Assembly: GCA_016342715.1 (NCBI GenBank)
Contig: JAEINW010000016.1
Span: 1 to 45,586 of the forward strand
Reading direction: 5' to 3'
From: Salinivirgaceae bacterium
Lineage (GTDB): Bacteria > Bacteroidota > Bacteroidia > Bacteroidales > SZUA-534
DNA: 45,586 nt
The notes below the pieces were generated by a model that was not told the DNA's origin, ran no database searches, and saw only the letters and a program-made list of their open reading frames with translations. Of the stretch, positions 40,915-45,586 are shown in pieces. Position 1 is the stretch's first letter. Every line of letters begins with the position of its first letter. A program made the position numbers and the translations under genes.

Positions 40915-40922
40915 ATATGCTA

Positions 40923-41459
40923 TTATTCAATAATTGTATAAATATCTCTTAAATTTCTTCCATAGCCATCGTAATCTAAACCATAGCCTAAAATAAATTC
41001 GTCTGGAATTTCAATGCCTATATAATCAATTTTTATATCTTTAACGTAAGCATCTGGTTTGTAGAGTAATGTTGCTACTTTAATTTCAGCAGGTTCATAA
41101 CCCTTCAATTGTTTAAGAATACTTTCAAGAGTGTTTCCAGTATCAATAATATCCTCAAGAATTACTACGGTTTTATTTTCAATATCTTCATTAATTCCAA
41201 TCAATCTTTTAACATTTCCTGTTGAGGAAGTGCCTTGATAGGATGCAAGTTTTAAAAATGTAATCTGACATTCTAAATCAATACATTTAAATAAATCACT
41301 TGCAAATAAAAAGCACCCATTCAATATGCCTAAAAAAATCACGTCTTTACCTTTGAAATCTTCATTCATTTTTTGAGCCATTTGCTCAATGGATTTCAAA
41401 ATTTTCTCTTCTGGAATCGAAACTCTAAATCGCTTATCAAGTACCTGAACTTCTTTCAT
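40923..41459 (-). CDS. hpt: hypoxanthine phosphoribosyltransferase
   Basis: 178 residues. The PRPP-binding motif reads VVILEDIIDTGNTL, and the KDVIFLGILNGCFLFASDL and EFILGYGLDYDGYGRN segments are the other parts of the HPRT active site. It converts hypoxanthine or guanine plus PRPP to IMP or GMP. It is the first gene of the hpt-adk operon, with a -7 element at 41481. Confidence 0.96.
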   Translation of the reverse strand: MKEVQVLDKRFRVSIPEEKILKSIEQMAQKMNEDFKGKDVIFLGILNGCFLFASDLFKCIDLECQITFLKLASYQGTSSTGNVKRLIGINEDIENKTVVILEDIIDTGNTLESILKQLKGYEPAEIKVATLLYKPDAYVKDIKIDYIGIEIPDEFILGYGLDYDGYGRNLRDIYTIIE

Positions 41460-41480
41460 TATATTGTTTTTTTGAGTTTA

Positions 41481-41488
41481 CAAAAATA
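41481..41488 (-). promoter_or_regulatory. -7 promoter element of the hpt-adk operon
   Basis: Read on the minus strand the bases are TATTTTTG, an exact TAnnTTTG match, 21 bp before the hpt start. Confidence 0.5.
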
Positions 41489-41743
41489 TGTAGCAGTAAT
41501 TTTGTGCTAATATATCTTATTAGCTTTCAACAATCTATACGAAACATATGTTTTTTTGAACATATAAAAAAATTGAGTATTTGTATAACATTCATTTATT
41601 GAGAACTTTACATCTATTAGCATGTTATTAAATAATAAAATTGATGTAAAATAATGAGAATGAATAACAAAAAATTACTTTATTTGCTGCGAAAATAATA
41701 AATTTTAATTGGACAGGTGTAATAATTTAAAAAAAGGAAGAAA

Positions 41744-42250
41744 ATGGAACCAAAAGTTAGCATCATAATGGGAAGTACTTCTGATTTGCCGGTAATGGAA
41801 AAAGCCGCAAAAATATTGAACGAATTTAGAATTCCATTTGAAATGAATGCCTTATCGGCACATAGAACTCCTGAACAAGTTGAAAAATTTGCAAAAGAAG
41901 CTGCCGGTCGTGGTATTAAAGTTATTATTGCTGGTGCTGGAATGGCAGCTCATTTACCAGGTGTAATTGCATCAATGACTCCGCTACCAATTATTGGAGT
42001 TCCCATTAATGCAACGCTTGATGGCTTTGATTCTATTTTTTCAATTTTACAAATGCCTCCTGGAATTCCTGTGGCAACTGTTGGGCTAAATGCTGCGCAA
42101 AATGCTGGTATTTTAGCAGCTCAAATTTTAGGTGTTGCTAGTGAGGAAGTTTTTAAAGCTACTGTTGAATACAAAGAAAGCTTAAAACAAAAAATTATTA
42201 AAGCCAACATGGATTTGGAAGAGATACAATATGATTACAAAACAAACTAA
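41744..42250 (+). CDS. purE: N5-carboxyaminoimidazole ribonucleotide mutase
   Basis: 168 residues, class I PurE length. GSTSDLPVMEKAAKILNEF at 10-28, SAHRTPE (41-47 region), AGAGMAAHLPGVIAS, and GVPINATLDGFDSIFSILQMPPGIPVATVGL all match. It moves the carboxyl group from N5 to C4 of the imidazole in purine synthesis. No purK is adjacent. It has a hairpin terminator. The run 41489-41743 is AT-rich and holds no gene. Confidence 0.96.
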   Translation: MEPKVSIIMGSTSDLPVMEKAAKILNEFRIPFEMNALSAHRTPEQVEKFAKEAAGRGIKVIIAGAGMAAHLPGVIASMTPLPIIGVPINATLDGFDSIFSILQMPPGIPVATVGLNAAQNAGILAAQILGVASEEVFKATVEYKESLKQKIIKANMDLEEIQYDYKTN

Positions 42251-42270
42251 AATACTTTTTATTGAAATTA

Positions 42271-42304
42271 AAATGCGTTCTCAATAAGGGAGCGCATTTT
42301 TTTT
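42271..42304 (+). terminator. terminator after purE
   Basis: AAATGCGTTCTC (42271-42282) pairs with GGGAGCGCATTT (42288-42299) including G-T pairs, followed by a T-run. Confidence 0.85.
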
Positions 42305-42410
42305 AAGGGAAAATTAGCAAATGCATGTACTTGCTTATACAATTATATCAACATTAGCTATTCATGTTGAACAATAGATGAATATACTAATTGGTTTATG
42401 GTTTAAATTG

Positions 42411-42418
42411 TATTTTTG
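42411..42418 (+). promoter_or_regulatory. -7 promoter element of the DUF1573 gene
   Basis: TATTTTTG fits TAnnTTTG exactly and leaves a leader of about 20 bases to the ATG at 42445. Confidence 0.45.
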
Positions 42419-42444
42419 ATGTTTCATTTTTCAGAAAACATTGA

Positions 42445-42915
42445 ATGATTAAAGTTTTAAACATTGGACTATTTCTTATTTTGCTGGCTTTTTCAAGTTT
42501 AGCTCAAATTAAACCTGATACTAGCTTTATATTGCAAGATAATAAAGTGCAGGTAAATGAATATCAGCACGATTTTGGGATTATTGAAAAGGGTGCAAAA
42601 GCTAATTTTAAATTTGAAATCACCAATTCAAGTAACGATATGCTATTCATAAAACATGTGACTACCTCTTGTGGATGCACCACACCAGAATGGTCAAAAA
42701 AACCCATTAAAAATGGAAAGAAGGGGAATGTTAAAGTAATTTATGATAGTAATAAAATTGGAAGCTTTAATAAATCGGTTTATGTGTATACAAATTTTGA
42801 TGAAAAACCTATACATGTGACTATTAAAGGAATGGTTGTACCCTTGCCCTCAGAAAAAAATAATGTGTCAAAAAAGTCATTTAAAATAAATGGTGAATTA
42901 CCAGTAAAACAATAA
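42445..42915 (+). CDS. secreted DUF1573 protein
   Basis: 156 residues with a signal peptide (about 1-20, FSSLAQ). The DUF1573 immunoglobulin-like fold is evident: HDFGIIEKGAKANFKFEITNSSNDMLFIKHVTTSCGCTTPEW, with the conserved S-C-G-C, then VKVIYDSNKIGSFNKSVYVYTNF and HVTIKGMVV. The family is frequent in Bacteroidota and of unknown role, perhaps part of envelope proteins. It precedes the aminotransferase by 12 bases, so a two-gene operon. Confidence 0.87.
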   Translation: MIKVLNIGLFLILLAFSSLAQIKPDTSFILQDNKVQVNEYQHDFGIIEKGAKANFKFEITNSSNDMLFIKHVTTSCGCTTPEWSKKPIKNGKKGNVKVIYDSNKIGSFNKSVYVYTNFDEKPIHVTIKGMVVPLPSEKNNVSKKSFKINGELPVKQ

Positions 42916-42927
42916 AATTATAACAAC

Positions 42928-44124
42928 ATGCCACAAATATCAAATAAAGGAAACCAAATGCCAGCTTCACCAATTCGTAAGTTGGTTCCCTTCGCAGAAG
43001 GTGCTAAAAGTAAAGGTAGAAAAGTTTATCATTTGAACATTGGACAACCTGATATTAAAACGCCTAAAGTTGCATTGGATGCAATTCGTAACTTGAAGGA
43101 AGAAGTAATCGAATATAGTCATTCAGCCGGTAATGAATCGTACAGAAGAAAGTTAGCCGACTATTATAAAAACATTGGTATAGATGTTGATTATACCGAG
43201 ATTCTAATTACAACTGGAGGTTCTGAAGCTTTACTTTTTGTTTTTCAGAGTACCCTTAATCCAGGTGACGAGGTAATTATTCCTGAGCCTTTTTATGCAA
43301 ATTACAATGCTTTTGCTACCATGGCTGGAATTAAATTAGTACCTGTTACTGCTAAAATTGAAGACGGATTTGCCTTACCTCCCATTGAAAAATTTAATGA
43401 ATTAATTAATGAGAAAACTAAAGGAATAATTGTTTGTAATCCTAGCAATCCTACAGGTTATTTATATAGCAAAGAAGAACTGGTTCAATTGGCTGAAATT
43501 GCAAAAAAACACGATTTATATATTTATTCCGATGAGGTTTATCGCGAATTTTGCTACGACGGACATACTCATTTTTCAGCAATGAATCTTGGCATCGAGC
43601 AAAATGTAATTTTGATAGATTCTGTATCGAAACGCTATAGTTCTTGCGGAACAAGAATTGGTGCTATTGTTACGAAAAACTGTGAAGTATTGACTACGGC
43701 ACTAAAATTTGCTCAAGCACGTTTAAGCCCTCCAAGTTTGGGTCAAATTGCCGGCGAAGCATCCTTAGATACTCCCAAAGAATATTTTGAAGAAGTTTAT
43801 GCTGAATACATTGAACGTAGAAACTTTACTGTAAATGCTTTGAACAAGATAGAAGGTGTTGTTTGTCCTATGCCAAAAGGTGCTTTTTATACCATTGTTC
43901 GACTTCCTGTTGATAATAGCGAGAAATTCTGCAAATGGATATTAAGTGACTTTGAATATAACAATCAAACAGTAATGATGGCTCCTGCTAATGGATTTTA
44001 TTCAACTCCTGGGCTGGGTCTCGATGAAGTAAGAATTGCTTACGTTTTAAAGATTGAAGATTTAGAAAAAGCAATGGTGGTTCTTGAAAAAGCTTTATTG
44101 GCATATCCAGGACGAACTTTGTAA
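42928..44124 (+). CDS. class I PLP-dependent aminotransferase (aspartate type)
   Basis: 398 residues, normal length. GQPDIKTPK, TTGGSEALLFVFQSTLNPGDEVIIPEPFYANYNAFA, VCNPSNPTGYLYS and SDEVYREF are the PLP-fold motifs, and the Lys of DSVSKRYSSCGTRIGA forms the Schiff base. The C-terminal part has GAFYTIVRLP. Aspartate or a similar amino acid with 2-oxoglutarate is the most likely pair; the sequence does not settle the specificity. It is followed by a strong terminator. Confidence 0.9.
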   Translation: MPQISNKGNQMPASPIRKLVPFAEGAKSKGRKVYHLNIGQPDIKTPKVALDAIRNLKEEVIEYSHSAGNESYRRKLADYYKNIGIDVDYTEILITTGGSEALLFVFQSTLNPGDEVIIPEPFYANYNAFATMAGIKLVPVTAKIEDGFALPPIEKFNELINEKTKGIIVCNPSNPTGYLYSKEELVQLAEIAKKHDLYIYSDEVYREFCYDGHTHFSAMNLGIEQNVILIDSVSKRYSSCGTRIGAIVTKNCEVLTTALKFAQARLSPPSLGQIAGEASLDTPKEYFEEVYAEYIERRNFTVNALNKIEGVVCPMPKGAFYTIVRLPVDNSEKFCKWILSDFEYNNQTVMMAPANGFYSTPGLGLDEVRIAYVLKIEDLEKAMVVLEKALLAYPGRTL

Positions 44125-44140
44125 TATAAAAAAGTAAATT

Positions 44141-44178
44141 AAAAAAGCTCTGTCAGAAAATTTTGACAGAGCTTTTTT
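44141..44178. terminator. bidirectional terminator between the aminotransferase and phosphodiesterase genes
   Basis: AAAAAAGCTCTGTCA (44141-44155) pairs perfectly with TGACAGAGCTTTTTT (44164-44178), with runs of T on each strand. Confidence 0.92.
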
Positions 44179-44195
44179 TATGTGTAATTTGTTTG

Positions 44196-45431
44196 TTATT
44201 CTTTTAAAACATGAAAAATATTTTCCGGGGTTCCATCATTTGGAGCGGGTTTTATTTCAAGAATATTAGCAATTAAATTATAAATGTCAACATTATAAAG
44301 AGTGCCAGCGTTATAATTAGTTTTAAAGTTAGGACCTATTCCATAAAAAATTCCATACATATCCTTATTTGTGTTGTCGTATCCATGGGTGCCTCCGGTA
44401 TATGATCTACCTTTATTTTTATAAGTAACAGTCCATCCACTGTCAGCCACAACTACAATATCAGAAACCCTTTTGCTTTGTTTGTAATGAAATCTTTCGG
44501 GGATATCTTCCTTTTTCCAAACTGATAATCCCTCTATCTTTTTTAATGAGTTTATTATGGAATCGGCACAATCTTCTTTTGCATCAATTAATGCAAAAGG
44601 ATTTTTACCAAAGGAGGTATCCATCCAATTTAAATTCATATGCTCTTCAAGATAAATAGTTTTTCCTTCGGTTAATGCACCCATTCCATGATCAGAAACA
44701 ATAATAAAATTTACAGAATCTTTAATTTTAGTTGAGTTCAATTTGTTAATAAAAATGCCAACGATACTATCTAAATAGTGAACAGAAGTTTTTATTTCAG
44801 GACTATCAGGCCCAAATTTGTGACCAACGCCATCCGTTTGATCCAGATACCAGGTAACCAAATGTGGTCTTTCTCCATAAGGTTTTTCAAGCCAATTAAT
44901 AACCGAATCAATGCGTTGTTCGTACGGAAAGTTGTGATCGTATTTTTTCCAATAGGTAGGTTGGTAGCCTTTAATTTTTGCTTCGGAACCCACCCAAAAA
45001 TAGGAAGCTGTTTTTACACGTTGAGCTTCAGCTGTTACCCATATAGGTTCTCCTTTATAAAATTTGCCATTTTCAACTTTGCTCCGGTCTCCCATTGTAT
45101 AATGATTATTTATGTCGGGAGCATAAAAACTATTTGAAATTAATTCATGATTGCCAGGGTATAATCCGGTGGCAATTGTATAATGATTCGGAAATGTTTT
45201 AGATGGAAATGCAGGTTGCAGGCCATCTGCTTTTACTCCATTTTTTGTAAGAAAATCTAAGTTCGGTGTTTCAGTTTTGTCTTGATAATCCCACCGGAAT
45301 CCATCAAGCGAAAGCATGACTACATATGGTCTTGGTGAAAGCGGAGTGTTTTTTTTCTTTTTTAAAAAGAAATCTTGCAATAACACTATTAGAGCAAGAA
45401 CAGCCAAAATTATAATAATAGTTTTTTTCAT
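44196..45431 (-). CDS. ectonucleotide pyrophosphatase/phosphodiesterase-type enzyme
   Basis: 411 residues with one N-terminal membrane anchor (about 1-22). The alkaline-phosphatase superfamily core is clear: VVMLSLDGFRWDY, PAFPSKTFPNHYTIATGLYPGNHEL (Thr nucleophile), TWYLDQTDGVGHKFGPDS, IVSDHGMG and GGTHGYDN supply the two-metal ligands. The family cleaves nucleotide pyrophosphates or phosphodiesters outside the cytoplasmic membrane; the substrate cannot be read. The end lies at a hairpin shared with the aminotransferase gene. The upstream region on the minus strand has a near-match to TAnnTTTG. Confidence 0.92.
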   Translation of the reverse strand: MKKTIIIILAVLALIVLLQDFFLKKKKNTPLSPRPYVVMLSLDGFRWDYQDKTETPNLDFLTKNGVKADGLQPAFPSKTFPNHYTIATGLYPGNHELISNSFYAPDINNHYTMGDRSKVENGKFYKGEPIWVTAEAQRVKTASYFWVGSEAKIKGYQPTYWKKYDHNFPYEQRIDSVINWLEKPYGERPHLVTWYLDQTDGVGHKFGPDSPEIKTSVHYLDSIVGIFINKLNSTKIKDSVNFIIVSDHGMGALTEGKTIYLEEHMNLNWMDTSFGKNPFALIDAKEDCADSIINSLKKIEGLSVWKKEDIPERFHYKQSKRVSDIVVVADSGWTVTYKNKGRSYTGGTHGYDNTNKDMYGIFYGIGPNFKTNYNAGTLYNVDIYNLIANILEIKPAPNDGTPENIFHVLKE

Positions 45432-45464
45432 TGATAATTTATTTTTGTATTACAAAGTAAAATA

Positions 45465-45497
45465 AAAAACCAGCACTTATTTTTAATGCCGGTTTTT
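45465..45497. terminator. hairpin with T-runs upstream of the phosphodiesterase gene
   Basis: AAAAACCAGCA (45465-45475) pairs with TGCCGGTTTTT (45487-45497), with one A-C mismatch and T-runs on both sides. It would end transcripts from outside the window. Bases 45498-45586 hold a 12-bp palindrome (GTAGTTAACTAC, 45523-45534) and an inverted repeat CTGACAA/TTGTCAG near the window end, but no gene. Confidence 0.7.
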
Positions 45498-45586
45498 ATT
45501 TTTAAATAAATATTTAGAGGCTGTAGTTAACTACTTAGTTTCATTTCGTGAGAGAGACGCTGACAAGACCTTCGGACGTTGTCAGG

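Noticed and set aside
45523-45586. Palindrome and inverted repeat at the right edge
   Set aside because: Too short and cut by the window edge to tell whether it is an IS end, a hairpin or chance.

Overview
The window looks like a chromosomal segment of a Bacteroidota bacterium, probably a Bacteroidales or Marinilabiliales-type anaerobe or microaerophile. The evidence is low GC, A-rich leaders instead of Shine-Dalgarno boxes, several promoters with the Bacteroidota -7 element TAnnTTTG, and typical families (YfiR, DUF1573, DUF4143 ATPases, M28 peptidases, HAMP-GAF sensors). Species cannot be read from the sequence. No rRNA, tRNA, CRISPR array or transposase was seen.

Layout. 0-3 kb: a MITE-like repeat, a small outer-membrane protein, a membrane methyltransferase, a VOC protein, and a GIDE-domain protein overlapped by a tiny ORF. 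3.3-4.7 kb: a promoter and a probable preQ1-I riboswitch in front of a queuosine-precursor transporter, then a convergent lipocalin. 5.1-8.2 kb: an AspT-type transporter, a decayed response-regulator fragment and a Crp/Fnr regulator.

8.2-19.9 kb is the most unusual part. It is one long operon for a complex-I/group-4-hydrogenase-like membrane complex: two HyfB-like subunits, HyfC, HyfE, HyfF, a fused NuoC-NuoD/HyfG-like large subunit, a DUF486 protein, a malic enzyme, a fused ferredoxin-NuoB subunit and a NifX-like protein. The large subunit lacks all four [NiFe] cysteines, so this is an energy-converting-hydrogenase-related (Ehr) complex, not a hydrogenase. The NuoB-like part also lacks three of the four cysteines of the proximal [4Fe-4S] cluster, and the ferredoxin part keeps ligands for exactly one cluster. 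Two FNR-type boxes 22 bp apart lie between the Crp/Fnr gene and the operon, placed like activator sites.

19.9-30.8 kb is a patchwork: a thioesterase remnant, rubrerythrin, an M28 peptidase fused to an outer-membrane barrel, a pfkA 5' remnant, a remnant tail of a TPR-ATPase gene, an SNF2 helicase, a DUF4143 ATPase, a displaced valS 3' end with its own terminator, and a two-gene ATPase cassette (AAA ATPase with winged helix; STAND-like ATPase with Sel1/TPR repeats) behind a double palindromic operator. The cassette lies between two copies of the valS 3' end, which points to insertion or gene-end replacement. It is a candidate accessory or defence locus.

30.8-45.6 kb is mostly housekeeping: valS, an M28 peptidase, a HAMP-GAF-PAS sensor-like protein, a PAP2 phosphatase, obgE, a yfiR-type gene followed by a decayed sensor gene, adk, hpt, purE, a DUF1573 protein, a class I aminotransferase and an ENPP-type phosphodiesterase, separated by clear hairpin terminators.
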